The notes: generated by a model from the sequence alone, not told the origin. DNA of 13,826 nucleotides from UBA1231 sp045652765 (GCA_045652765.1 JAZOLG010000046.1:1-13826); one strand, 5' to 3'; shown: positions 7,332 through 13,826, counted from the first letter of the stretch. Program-made: numbers and translations.

Positions 7332-8003
7332 CTATAATGGTTTCTTAACAATGTTTGCGTATGGTCTTGGATATTTAGGATCAGTAGATTTTTTCTTTTC
7401 AAAAACGACAATCACTCTTTTTCCAAGATTGTTGGGCAACTCAAAATGATATATATTTTTAATTTCTACATGTAACTTGTCAATCGCATTTTTAGCGTTA
7501 TCAAGTTCTTCTTGATAATTACTTCCCTTTAAACAAATAAATTTTCCACCAACTTCTAAAAGCGGTATAATTAATTCTAACAATATATTCATTTGTGCCA
7601 CCGCTCTAGCTGTAGCATATTTATAATGTTGACCTTTTAGATTTTCTGCGCGATCGTTAATTACTGTAACATTGCTTAAATTTAATTCTTCTTTAACAAT
7701 TTCTAAAAATTTACATCTTTTAGTTGTTGGCTCTAAAAGAGTAATCTTTTTTGTTTCATCAAAAATTGATAAAACTAAACCTGGAAATCCTGCCCCACTA
7801 CCAACATCAATTAAATTGTCAAAATCTTTAGTGATTTTTGTTAATAATAAACTATCATAAAAGTGTTTAATAAAAACTCCTTCATAATCAGTGATAGCTG
7901 TCAGGTTCATTACTTTATTTTTCTCATTTAATATTTCATAATATCTTTGATACTTAGAATATTGAATATCACTTATCTTAAAATGTTCTAATAAATTATC
8001 CAT
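7332..8003 (-). CDS. rsmG: 16S rRNA (guanine-N7)-methyltransferase RsmG
   Basis: Encodes 223 residues. The enzyme uses S-adenosylmethionine to make m7G at position 527 (E. coli numbering) of 16S rRNA in the 30S decoding region; loss gives low-level streptomycin resistance in other bacteria. Visible family features are NLTAI at 33-37, HFYDS at 47-51, SAM-binding motif I DVGSGAGFPG at 66-75, 'L-L-E-P-x-x-K-R' soon after, 'A-T-A-R-A-V-A' near 130, a 'K-G-S-N-Y-x-E-E' motif, and the closing KYPRPYANIVKKPL. The ATG overlaps the mnmG stop by 8 nt (ATGGATAA) with only a weak GGAAG upstream, so translation probably depends on mnmG. The mnmG-rsmG-parA order is the classical Firmicutes origin-region arrangement. 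Full length, nothing unusual. Confidence 0.97.
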   Translation of the reverse strand: MDNLLEHFKISDIQYSKYQRYYEILNEKNKVMNLTAITDYEGVFIKHFYDSLLLTKITKDFDNLIDVGSGAGFPGLVLSIFDETKKITLLEPTTKRCKFLEIVKEELNLSNVTVINDRAENLKGQHYKYATARAVAQMNILLELIIPLLEVGGKFICLKGSNYQEELDNAKNAIDKLHVEIKNIYHFELPNNLGKRVIVVFEKKKSTDPKYPRPYANIVKKPL

Positions 8004-9882
8004 TTGACTTCCAACTTTCTAAATATACTAAAAGAATCGATATATCTGCTGGATTTACACCACTAATTCGCATTGCTTGTGATACGGTATGTGGACGAAC
8101 TTTAGATAATTTTTCTCTAGCTTCACTAGCTAGATTAGGAATTAAAGCATAATCTACTTCATCAGGAATAATTCTTGATTCAAGTTTTAAAACTTTTTTA
8201 GCATCTTTATATGCTTTTTCAATATAACCATGATATTTAATTTCAATAGTGATTTGGTTGGCAATTGAATCTGTAACATATTCTTTAAAAGGAATACCAG
8301 CCATCATATATATGTCTTTATATTCAATTTCAGGACGTTTCATTAATTCACTTGCATAAATTCCATCTTTTAATGGTGATGAGTTTTTACTTTCTAAATA
8401 TTCATTAATTTCTTTTTTAGGTGTGATCTTAAGTTGTCCCAAATATTCTTTTTCAGATTTAATAATATTCATTTTTTCAACAAAACGATTATATCTATTT
8501 TCTGGGACAAGTCCAACTTGGTATCCATATTCAGTCAAACGTTGATCAGCATTATCATGTCTTAATAATAATCGATATTCAGCACGCGATGTTAACATTC
8601 TATATGGATCATTAACGCCTTTTGTTACTAAGTCATCAATTAATACACCTATATAAGCTTCGTCTCTTTTCAAAATTAATGGTTCTTTATCTTGTAATGA
8701 TAAGCTAGCATTAATACCTGCCATTAATCCTTGACACGCGGCTTCTTCGTATCCGCTAGTTCCATTTACTTGGCCTGCAAAATATAATCCTTTTACTTTT
8801 TTTGATTCTAATGAAGACTTTAATTCTAAAGGGTCAATAGCATCATACTCAATAGCATAAGCATATTTCACTATTTCAGCGTGATCAAATCCTGGCAAAC
8901 TTCTTATCATTTGGTCTTGTACATACTCTGGCATACTTGTTGAAAAACCTTGAATATATGTAAGACTTAAATCTTTTGTTTCAGGTTCTAGGAATAACTG
9001 ATGTTTTTCTTTGTCTGAAAAACGTACTAACTTATCTTCAATTGAAGGGCAATATCTTGGACCTACTCCTTCTACGATACCCGAATACATACTTGATTCA
9101 TTTAAATGAGCTTTAATAATTTCATGTGTTTCTGGCGTAGTATATGTTAAATAACATGGAACTTGTTGTTCGTATGGAAGAACATCTTCGTCTTTAGTAT
9201 CTTCACTAAAATATGCTTTTAAATTTGTTCCTGGTTCTAATCTACTCTTTGAAAAATCAATTGAGTCAGTTTTAATTCTAGCTGGTGTTCCAGTTTTTAA
9301 TCTTAATAATTTAAATCCATGTTTTAAGAGCGATTTTGAAAGTCCATAATTTGTTGACTCACCATCAGGACCTGCTTCAAAATAATTTTTTCCTCTTAAT
9401 ATTCTAGAACTTAAAAAAGTTCCTGTAGCAATAATGATTTTTTGTGTTTCAAAACGCTCTTTATTTTCTAAAATAACAGCTCTAACTTCGTTATCTTCTG
9501 TTATTAATTCATCAACAAAACCAACATGTACATCTAAGTTATTTGTTTTCTTAATTACATCTTGCATGTACAAAGAATATGCAGGTTTATCTGATTGAAC
9601 TCTTAAAGCTTGAACAGCAGGGCCTTTTGATAAATTAAGCATTTTAAATTGTAAAGCTGTTTTATCAGCAGCGCGCCCCATTTCTCCACCCAATGCATCT
9701 ATTTCTCTAACTAAAATACCTTTGGCAGGGCCACCAATTGAGGGGTTACATGGCATGTTACCAACTTTCTCAAAATTACCACAAATTAATAAAGTTTTGT
9801 TGTTAAGTCTTGCGCTTGCTAGCGCTGCTTCAACTCCTGCATGACCTGCACCAATTACAATAACATCATATTTTTTACTCAT
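7996..9882 (-). CDS. mnmG: tRNA uridine-5-carboxymethylaminomethyl modification enzyme MnmG (GidA)
   Basis: Encodes 628 residues, full length. With MnmE it installs the carboxymethylaminomethyl group at wobble U34 of tRNAs reading NNA/NNG codons, using FAD, NADH, a folate-derived carbon and glycine or ammonium. FAD-binding GAGHAG is at 11-16. The first MnmG signature GNMPCNPSIGGPAKG is at 41-55 with conserved Cys45, the second functional Cys lies in GPRYCPSIEDK near 280, and the second signature GYEEAACQGLMAGINA is near 375-390. The C-terminal helical region contains AMRISGVNPADISILL. Several window tRNAs (Lys TTT, Leu TAA) are expected substrates. Its ATG overlaps the stop of the upstream zinc-ribbon gene (TAATG), and no clear Shine-Dalgarno is present, so coupling is likely. 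mnmE is not in the window. Confidence 0.98.
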   Translation of the reverse strand: MSKKYDVIVIGAGHAGVEAALASARLNNKTLLICGNFEKVGNMPCNPSIGGPAKGILVREIDALGGEMGRAADKTALQFKMLNLSKGPAVQALRVQSDKPAYSLYMQDVIKKTNNLDVHVGFVDELITEDNEVRAVILENKERFETQKIIIATGTFLSSRILRGKNYFEAGPDGESTNYGLSKSLLKHGFKLLRLKTGTPARIKTDSIDFSKSRLEPGTNLKAYFSEDTKDEDVLPYEQQVPCYLTYTTPETHEIIKAHLNESSMYSGIVEGVGPRYCPSIEDKLVRFSDKEKHQLFLEPETKDLSLTYIQGFSTSMPEYVQDQMIRSLPGFDHAEIVKYAYAIEYDAIDPLELKSSLESKKVKGLYFAGQVNGTSGYEEAACQGLMAGINASLSLQDKEPLILKRDEAYIGVLIDDLVTKGVNDPYRMLTSRAEYRLLLRHDNADQRLTEYGYQVGLVPENRYNRFVEKMNIIKSEKEYLGQLKITPKKEINEYLESKNSSPLKDGIYASELMKRPEIEYKDIYMMAGIPFKEYVTDSIANQITIEIKYHGYIEKAYKDAKKVLKLESRIIPDEVDYALIPNLASEAREKLSKVRPHTVSQAMRISGVNPADISILLVYLESWKSNG

Positions 9883-10106
9883 TATAGCAACACCATAACA
9901 ACTACAACAACCGCAATAATTAAAAACAATGCAGCTACCATCCCAAATATTTTATCTTTACTATTACGAAGTTTTGCTTGTTTTTCTAGTTTTGCTTTAT
10001 TTTTAATTAGTTGTTCTCTTTCTTTAGTCATTGGCAAATCAGCCATACAAAAATCACAAGTTAAATTAGTATCAGGATTCACATTGTGACAACGTGGACA
10101 TAACAT
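9882..10106 (-). CDS. Small zinc-ribbon protein with C-terminal membrane anchor
   Basis: Encodes 74 residues. The N-terminus has a four-Cys zinc ribbon, CPRC at 3-6 and CDFC at 17-20. A charged, probably helical linker (about 27-48, rich in Lys/Glu) follows, then one strongly hydrophobic segment at about 52-74 ending the protein. It should sit as a tail-anchored membrane protein with the ribbon in the cytoplasm. A GTG at 10115 is in frame, but the ATG at 10106 lies directly before the CPRC motif and has GAGGTGAT a few bases upstream, so I chose it. It is first in the mnmG operon and overlaps the mnmG start by TAATG. Zinc ribbons of this kind occur in many unrelated small proteins, so no function is assigned; the position suggests only co-expression with tRNA/rRNA modification genes. 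Confidence 0.85.
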   Translation of the reverse strand: MLCPRCHNVNPDTNLTCDFCMADLPMTKEREQLIKNKAKLEKQAKLRNSKDKIFGMVAALFLIIAVVVVVMVLL

Positions 10107-10128
10107 ATATATCACCTCTTTATTTGAT

Positions 10129-10156
10129 ATTATATCACATTTTATTTTTTTTTGAA
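10129..10156 (-). promoter_or_regulatory. Extended -10 promoter of the zinc-ribbon/mnmG operon
   Basis: On the minus strand, TATAAT at 10129-10134 is preceded by TG-A, giving an extended -10. The best -35 is a poor TTCAAA at 10151-10156 with 16-nt spacing, so recognition probably rests on the extended -10. It is followed about 20 nt later by the ribosome site of the zinc-ribbon gene and lies downstream of the pduL terminator. Confidence 0.65.
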
Positions 10157-10170
10157 GATATTTGTTAATA

Positions 10171-10195
10171 AAAAGACTTTGGAAACCAAAGTCTT
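10171..10195 (-). terminator. Rho-independent terminator of pduL
   Basis: On the minus strand a 10-bp perfect stem (AAGACTTTGG paired with CCAAAGTCTT) with a 3-nt loop is followed by a T-run that starts within the stem. It lies 12 nt beyond the pduL stop and separates pduL from the mnmG operon. Confidence 0.88.
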
Positions 10196-10207
10196 CATTT
10201 TCAATAA

Positions 10208-10780
10208 TTATTTAACGATTTCTCCCATTGTTCCTGGAGCTACTAAACCAGCATTAGACTCATCTGTATCAATGTGCATTGCTAGAGCATAAGAATCACT
10301 AACACGTACAATTACATCTCCAAATACTAATGATCTGCCATTTGATTCAATCTTAACATTTACGATTTCTTTATCAACTACACCAAGTTCTTTGGCATCA
10401 GCAACAGTTGCATGAATATGTCTTTTAGCAACAATAACACCTTCAGGAATTTCAATTGTTCCTTTTGGACCAACAATTTTACATCCTGGAGTTCCAGATA
10501 AATCACCAGATTCTTTTACAGCAATACCTAAACCAATACTTCTTGCGTCTGTTGCAGAAAGTTCAACTTGAGTTTGTTTTCTAAAAGGACCTAAAATAGA
10601 AACGCCAGCAATTGATTTTTTTGGACCAACGATTTCTACTCTTTCTTCACAAGCATATTGACCTGGTTGTGATAATTCTTTTTTAACAGTTAAACTAGCA
10701 TCTTCACCAAATAATACTTTAAAATCAGCCTCAGATACATGAATATGACGAGCTGAAGTTTCAACTAATACTTTTTTCAT
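10208..10780 (-). CDS. pduL: Phosphate propanoyltransferase/phosphotransacetylase PduL
   Basis: Encodes 190 residues. The enzyme interconverts acyl-CoA and acyl-phosphate (acetyl or propanoyl), feeding acetate kinase for ATP. All metal-site positions known from the Rhodopseudomonas PduL structure have counterparts with a near-constant offset: His12, His14 (RHIHVS), Glu73 (QVELS), His121, His123 (KRHIHAT) and His169 (MHID). The two repeated beta-barrel halves each begin with an R/K-HIH motif. The protein begins directly at the first barrel strand, without the N-terminal encapsulation peptide of microcompartment PduLs, and no shell-protein genes are nearby, so it is a free cytoplasmic housekeeping enzyme in place of Pta. 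AAGGAG lies 11 nt before the ATG, rather far. It is monocistronic, with its own promoter and terminator, divergent from rimO. Confidence 0.96.
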   Translation of the reverse strand: MKKVLVETSARHIHVSEADFKVLFGEDASLTVKKELSQPGQYACEERVEIVGPKKSIAGVSILGPFRKQTQVELSATDARSIGLGIAVKESGDLSGTPGCKIVGPKGTIEIPEGVIVAKRHIHATVADAKELGVVDKEIVNVKIESNGRSLVFGDVIVRVSDSYALAMHIDTDESNAGLVAPGTMGEIVK

Positions 10781-10814
10781 TTTTAATAAATCTCCTTTGT
10801 TTAATTACTATTAA

Positions 10815-10843
10815 ATTATATCACAACCATTATATTTTATCAA
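10815..10843 (-). promoter_or_regulatory. Promoter of pduL
   Basis: On the minus strand, -35 TTGATA (10838-10843) and -10 TATAAT (10815-10820) are spaced by 17 nt, with TG-A before the -10. It is the closest to consensus in the window, suggesting strong constitutive expression. The leader is about 25-30 nt. It faces away from the rimO promoter. Confidence 0.85.
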
Positions 10844-10888
10844 ATTAATTGATTTATGAATTAGTTCTATGATTTTTATTTAGTTATA

Positions 10889-10897
10889 TGATATAAT
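10889..10897 (+). promoter_or_regulatory. Extended -10 promoter of rimO
   Basis: TG-A-TATAAT is a perfect extended -10 ending 20 nt before the rimO ATG; I find no convincing -35 at 16-18 nt upstream. Transcription would start near 10904, giving a very short leader that just includes the GAGGT ribosome site. Confidence 0.7.
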
Positions 10898-10917
10898 ATA
10901 CTTGTGAGGTAAAGATT

Positions 10918-12213
10918 ATGAATATTGCTATTATATCTTTGGGTTGTGCAAAAAACTTAGTTGATTCCGAACTTTTTTTAGGATTATCTAAAAAATATGG
11001 ATTAGAAATTACAAATGATTTATCACAAGCACATTTTATTGTAATTAATACTTGTGGGTTTATAGCCGCAAGTAAATCTGAGTCCATAGACACAATTTTG
11101 GAAATGTTAGAATATCAAAAGTTTGGAAAGAAAATAATTGTAATGGGTTGTCTTGTTGAAAGATATTTAAATTCTTTAAAAGAAGAAATTCCAGAAGTAG
11201 ATAAATTTATTCCAATCAAAGACTATGATCACTTAGATTTAGTTTTTAAAGATTTATTAAATACAAATATCAAATATAATTTTGACTATACAGCTCGTGT
11301 TATTTCAACTCCTAATAAGACAGCATACTTAAGAATAGGTGAAGGATGTAATAACAAGTGTCACTACTGTGCTATTCCATTAATTCGAGGTAGTTATAAA
11401 AGCAGATCTTTTGAGAGTTTAATGGATGAAGTTGAATATTTACATCAACAAGGAGTGTTAGAACTTACTATTATTGCTCAAGATACTTCTACTTATGGAA
11501 GTGATTTGAATGATATGTCTTTAGCCAAACTTTTAGATTCTATTGCAAATCTAAATTATTTTAAATGGATTAGAGTTTTGTATTTATATCCTGACGAAAT
11601 TACTAATGAATTGATTCAAACATTTAAAAAGCATGATTCTATATTAAATTATTTTGATATACCTATTCAACATGCATCTAATAAAATATTGGAAAATATG
11701 AATCGTCGTGGAACAAAAGAATTTCTTAAATTATTAATTAAGAATATCAGAACTGAAATTCCAAATGCTATCATTAGAACAACATTAATTGTAGGTTATC
11801 CTACTGAGGCAGAAAAAGATTTTAAAGAATTGATTGATTTTATACAAGAAATAAAGTTTGAACATTTAGGTGCTTTCACTTATTCTCCTGAAGAAGATAC
11901 AGTTGGCTACTCATTAAGACCTAGAGTTTCTAGAAAGGTTGCTAATAGAAGACTTGAAGAATTAATGAAAGTACAACTTTCAATAAACACTTCAAGACTT
12001 AATTCATTAATAGGTAAAACTTTTGAAGCTATAGTCGATAGATATGATGAGGAACTTAATTGTTATTATGCAAGATATTTTGCTCAAGCACTTGATGATG
12101 TTGACGGATACATTTACTTATTTAATGTAAATAAAGATCTAAACATTGGTGATTTTGTTAATGTTAAGATTACAAATGTCGATGGTTATGATTTAATTGG
12201 TGAATTAGTTTAA
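10918..12213 (+). CDS. rimO: Ribosomal protein S12 (Asp89) methylthiotransferase RimO
   Basis: Encodes 431 residues. It is a radical-SAM enzyme that adds a methylthio group to the beta-carbon of the conserved Asp of ribosomal protein S12 (Asp89 in E. coli). The N-terminal UPF0004 domain carries the auxiliary Fe-S cluster ligands Cys10 (SLGCAKN), Cys46 (NTCGF) and Cys78 (MGCLVE). The radical-SAM motif is C-x3-C-x2-C, Cys144, Cys148 and Cys151 (GCNNKCHYC). The C-terminal ~65 residues form a TRAM domain. SLGCAKN and CAIPLIRGSYKSR favour RimO over MiaB or MtaB. The ATG has GAGGT 7 nt upstream and an extended -10 promoter just before that. It is the only plus-strand gene in the window and is monocistronic, ending in its own terminator. 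Length and all key Cys are normal. Confidence 0.97.
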   Translation: MNIAIISLGCAKNLVDSELFLGLSKKYGLEITNDLSQAHFIVINTCGFIAASKSESIDTILEMLEYQKFGKKIIVMGCLVERYLNSLKEEIPEVDKFIPIKDYDHLDLVFKDLLNTNIKYNFDYTARVISTPNKTAYLRIGEGCNNKCHYCAIPLIRGSYKSRSFESLMDEVEYLHQQGVLELTIIAQDTSTYGSDLNDMSLAKLLDSIANLNYFKWIRVLYLYPDEITNELIQTFKKHDSILNYFDIPIQHASNKILENMNRRGTKEFLKLLIKNIRTEIPNAIIRTTLIVGYPTEAEKDFKELIDFIQEIKFEHLGAFTYSPEEDTVGYSLRPRVSRKVANRRLEELMKVQLSINTSRLNSLIGKTFEAIVDRYDEELNCYYARYFAQALDDVDGYIYLFNVNKDLNIGDFVNVKITNVDGYDLIGELV

Positions 12214-12243
12214 AGAATGAAATCTAAATTTCATTCTTTTTTT
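12212..12243 (+). terminator. Rho-independent terminator of rimO
   Basis: A 12-bp stem (12212-12223 with 12228-12239) with loop CTAA is followed by T7. The left arm begins inside the rimO stop codon, so there is essentially no 3' UTR before it. Confidence 0.85.
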
Positions 12244-12387
12244 GATTATTTTTTATTTTTACTTAAAGAAAATTTCCTATTGTTGTCTATGGTTCTATTC
12301 ATTTTTTGCTTTATAAAATGTTATTTATTTATAAAACATTTATAAATTAATTTGAAATTTATAAATAAATATTACTCTAATGCAAAT

Positions 12388-12427
12388 AAAATGAGGATTA
12401 ATAGAACTTTCTAATCCTCATTTTTTT
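12388..12427 (+). terminator. Isolated terminator-like hairpin between rimO and the tRNA cluster
   Basis: A 13-bp perfect stem (12388-12400 with 12412-12424), containing ATGAGGATTA and its complement, has an 11-nt loop and is followed by a T-run on the plus strand (12421-12427). It lies about 150 nt beyond the rimO terminator. On the minus strand the T-run is interrupted (TTTTATTT), so the plus orientation is favoured, but it may act both ways as a backup stop for either operon or end an unseen small RNA. Confidence 0.7.
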
Positions 12428-12533
12428 ATAAATTTAAATTGTTTTTAACGTTTTTTATATTTAAAAACATTCAAAAAATCTTAATTTTTATTATTTATTT
12501 AATACAATTAATGATTAAATTACATCCATAAAA

Positions 12534-12563
12534 TAAAAAATCTTAATACAAAAGTATTAAGAT
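12534..12563 (-). terminator. Rho-independent terminator of the rRNA/tRNA operon
   Basis: On the minus strand a 10-bp perfect stem (ATCTTAATAC paired with GTATTAAGAT) with a TTTT loop is followed by a T-run. It lies 12 nt after the CCA of tRNA-Phe and marks the end of the operon. Confidence 0.9.
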
Positions 12564-12575
12564 CAAATATCTAAA

Positions 12576-12651
<76 letters not shown>

Positions 12652-12662
12652 AGATAATAAAA

Positions 12663-12738
12663 TGGCGGTCCCAACGAGACTTGAACTCGCGAACTCCAGT
12701 GTGACAGACTGGCATGTTAACCACTACACCATGGGACC
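12663..12738 (-). tRNA. tRNA-Asp (GTC)
   Basis: 76 nt with encoded CCA. Anticodon GTC sits in loop CTGTCAC between CCAGT and ACTGG; T-loop TTCAAGT; acceptor GGTCCCA pairs with TGGGACC; discriminator G, as expected for Asp. Confidence 0.97.
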
Positions 12739-12742
12739 TTTT

Positions 12743-12817
12743 TGGTTGCGGAGGAAGGACTTGAACCAACGACCTCCGGGTTATGAGCCCGGTGAGCTAC
12801 CACTGCTCTACTCCGCG
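12743..12817 (-). tRNA. Initiator tRNA-fMet (CAT)
   Basis: 75 nt with encoded CCA. Two initiator hallmarks are present: an unpaired C1-A72 at the acceptor end and three consecutive G-C pairs (GGG/CCC) next to loop CTCATAA. This separates it from the two other CAT tRNAs in the cluster. It lies only 4 nt upstream of tRNA-Asp. Confidence 0.97.
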
Positions 12818-12827
12818 ATATAAAAAA

Positions 12828-12918
12828 TGGCGGAGAAAGAGGGATTCGAACCCCCGCGGCTGTTACACCCTGTCGGTTTTCAAGACCGATCCCTTCAGCC
12901 AGACTTGGGTATTTCTCC
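12828..12918 (-). tRNA. tRNA-Ser (TGA)
   Basis: 91 nt with encoded CCA. Class II tRNA with a long variable arm; anticodon TGA in loop CTTGAAA; discriminator G, as expected for Ser. With wobble modification it can read UCN codons. Confidence 0.96.
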
Positions 12919-12938
12919 GTTTATATATGTGAGTTTTT

Positions 12939-13015
12939 TGGTGGACCCAGTAGGACTCGAACCTACGACCAACCGGTTATGAGCCGGGAGCTCTAACCAA
13001 CTGAGCTACGGGTCC
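12939..13015 (-). tRNA. tRNA-Ile2 (CAT, expected lysidine 34)
   Basis: 77 nt with encoded CCA. Anticodon CAT in loop CTCATAA. The acceptor GGACCCG and the overall sequence resemble Bacillus tRNA-Ile2, and it occupies the Ile position between Met and Ser seen in the Bacillus cluster. It should need TilS to convert C34 to lysidine and read AUA. The top of the anticodon stem has a C27-U43 mismatch. A generic caller may label it Met. Confidence 0.85.
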
Positions 13016-13032
13016 GTATTCCGGTTTCATAA

Positions 13033-13109
13033 TGGTAGCGGCGGAGGGACTTGAACCCCCGACCTTCCGGGTATGAACCGGACGCTATAGCCAACTAAGC
13101 TACACCGCC
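13033..13109 (-). tRNA. Elongator tRNA-Met (CAT)
   Basis: 77 nt with encoded CCA. Anticodon CAT in loop TTCATAC; acceptor GGCGGTG pairs with CGCCGCT, including G1-U72, closely matching the Bacillus elongator tRNA-Met. It follows tRNA-Ala, as in the Bacillus cluster. Confidence 0.92.
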
Positions 13110-13120
13110 ATATAATAAAA

Positions 13121-13196
13121 TGGTGGATCCAAAGGGATTCGAACCCTCGACCCCCTGCTTGCAAGGCAGGTGCTCTCCCAACTGAGCTATGGACCC
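13121..13196 (-). tRNA. tRNA-Ala (TGC)
   Basis: 76 nt with encoded CCA. Anticodon TGC in loop CTTGCAA; the acceptor has G3-U70, the identity element for alanyl-tRNA synthetase; discriminator A. Confidence 0.97.
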
Positions 13197-13206
13197 ATTT
13201 AAGATT

Positions 13207-13293
13207 TGGTGCCTAAGGCCGGAATCGAACCGGCACGGTATTGCTACCACAGGATTTTAAGTCCTGCGCGTCTACCTATTCCGCCACTCAGGC
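13207..13293 (-). tRNA. tRNA-Leu (TAA)
   Basis: 87 nt with encoded CCA. Class II with long variable arm; anticodon TAA in loop CTTAAAA; acceptor GCCTGAG; discriminator A, as expected for Leu. It reads UUA, a preferred Leu codon in this AT-rich genome. Confidence 0.96.
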
Positions 13294-13312
13294 ATGTAAT
13301 GAATTTGAGAAA

Positions 13313-13388
13313 TGGTGTCCCCGAGACGATTCGAACGTCCGACCCACTGATTAAAAGTCAGTTGCTCTACCGGCTGAGCTACGAGGAC
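13313..13388 (-). tRNA. tRNA-Lys (TTT)
   Basis: 76 nt with encoded CCA. Anticodon TTT in loop CTTTTAA between ACTGA and TCAGT; acceptor GTCCTCG pairs with CGGGGAC with one U-G. Expected substrate of MnmE/MnmG at U34. Confidence 0.97.
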
Positions 13389-13394
13389 AGAAAA

Positions 13395-13470
<76 letters not shown>

Positions 13471-13473
13471 AAA

Positions 13474-13549
13474 TGGTGGAGGATGACGGGCTCGAACCGC
13501 CGACCCTCTGCTTGTAAGGCAGATGCTCTCCCAACTGAGCTAATCCTCC
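13474..13549 (-). tRNA. tRNA-Val (TAC)
   Basis: 76 nt with encoded CCA. Anticodon TAC in loop CTTACAA; acceptor GGAGGAT pairs fully with ATCCTCC. First tRNA after the 5S gene, the Bacillus rrn-trn position. Confidence 0.97.
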
Positions 13550-13609
13550 ATTTGTACAATTTTAAATCAAGAACACCATTCGGTTGTTTATTTAAATGAA
13601 TATAGAAAG

Positions 13610-13722
13610 GAGCTGGCGACGCCCTATTTTTGCTGATTCCAACTATCGTCGGCATTAGGGTGCTTAACTTCTGTGTTCGGCATGGGAACAGGTGTGTCCA
13701 CCCCACCAATGTCACCAAACTC
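13610..13722 (-). rRNA. rrf: 5S ribosomal RNA
   Basis: About 113 nt on the minus strand. Core 5S sequences are present: GTTCCCATGCCGAACACAG and AAGTTAAGC in the middle, TAGTTGG after it, and helix I formed by TTTGGTGAC with GTCGCCAGC. The ends are estimated from helix I pairing and may be off by a few bases. It follows the 23S 3' end by about 40 nt and precedes tRNA-Val by about 60 nt. Confidence 0.93.
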
Positions 13723-13763
13723 TCTTTCAAAATTGGATATTACTTTATCGCTAAATTATTTAT

Positions 13764-13826
13764 AAGGTACAGTCCTCGTACTATTACTATCAGTCAACAC
13801 AACATGTCACCATGCTTACTTCTCTG
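13764..13826 (-). rRNA. rrl: 23S ribosomal RNA, 3' end only
   Basis: The last ~63 nt of 23S on the minus strand, continuing beyond the right edge. It matches the universal tail: AAGCATGGTGACATGT, then GTTGACTGATAGTAAT, then CGAGGACTG (compare the Bacillus ending with CTAATCGATCGAGGACT). The exact 3' end is estimated near the ACC that would pair with the 23S 5' end outside the window. Confidence 0.9.

Larger units (their letters stand above)
12244..12575. other. AT-rich convergent intergenic region without genes
   Basis: About 330 nt between rimO and the tRNA cluster, which converge here. I see no credible coding frame. It contains four TTTATAAA octamers between about 12310 and 12370, an isolated terminator-like hairpin at 12388-12427, and the tRNA-operon terminator at 12534-12563. 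The rest is low-complexity A/T. Confidence 0.75.

Noticed and set aside
6191..7340. parS site or replication origin near parA
   Set aside because: No TGTTTCACGTGAAACA-like parS and no DnaA-box cluster seen by eye, although the gene order is origin-proximal.
10107..10115. GTG start for the zinc-ribbon protein
   Set aside because: The GTG lies within the GAGGTGAT ribosome site that serves the ATG at 10106.

Overview
The window reads as chromosome from a low-GC, wall-less Firmicutes relative, most like an Acholeplasma-type Mollicute. Supporting this are strong A+T bias, Lys/Asn/Ile-rich proteins, tRNA and core-gene synteny with Bacillus, and PduL as the phosphotransacylase. TGA acts as a stop (it ends parA) and Trp is TGG, so the code is standard rather than the Mycoplasma/Spiroplasma code. 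The genus cannot be fixed from sequence alone.

Layout. (1) Bases 1-6290, minus strand: a tightly packed five-gene operon behind one strong promoter (6258-6286). In transcription order it encodes a TMEM164/YwaF-like polytopic membrane protein, an ABC-2-type ATPase, its roughly twelve-helix permease, a membrane-anchored protein with two bacterial Ig-like (Big_2-type) domains, and a large Ig-like lipoprotein that runs off the left edge. (2) Bases 6366-10157, minus strand: a housekeeping operon of a zinc-ribbon/TM small protein, mnmG, rsmG, parA and a DUF951 protein, closed by a hairpin terminator that overlaps the last codons. This is the origin-proximal Firmicutes order, but with no parB between parA and the DUF951 gene. 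(3) Bases 10171-10843, minus strand: monocistronic pduL with its own promoter and terminator, divergent from (4) rimO (10918-12213, plus strand), which has its own extended -10 promoter and terminator. (5) Bases 12244-12575: an AT-rich gap without genes that holds three hairpin terminators where rimO and the rRNA/tRNA operon converge. (6) Bases 12576-13826, minus strand: the 3' end of an rRNA operon, made of the 23S 3' end, 5S, and eleven CCA-encoding tRNAs in the order Val-Thr-Lys-Leu-Ala-Met-Ile2-Ser-fMet-Asp-Phe.

How the genes work together. The tRNA cluster, MnmG (wobble U34 modification), RsmG (16S rRNA methylation) and RimO (ribosomal protein S12 methylthiolation) all serve translation. 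PduL supplies acetyl-phosphate/acetyl-CoA exchange for energy metabolism. The left operon is the accessory-looking part: a lipid- or membrane-related protein, an exporter and two surface Ig-like proteins are expressed together, suggesting a cell-envelope system whose cargo or substrate is not apparent. The points most worth following are this operon with its 5'-UTR palindrome, and the ParA, which lacks both a neighbouring ParB and one of the two DNA-binding arginines known from Soj.
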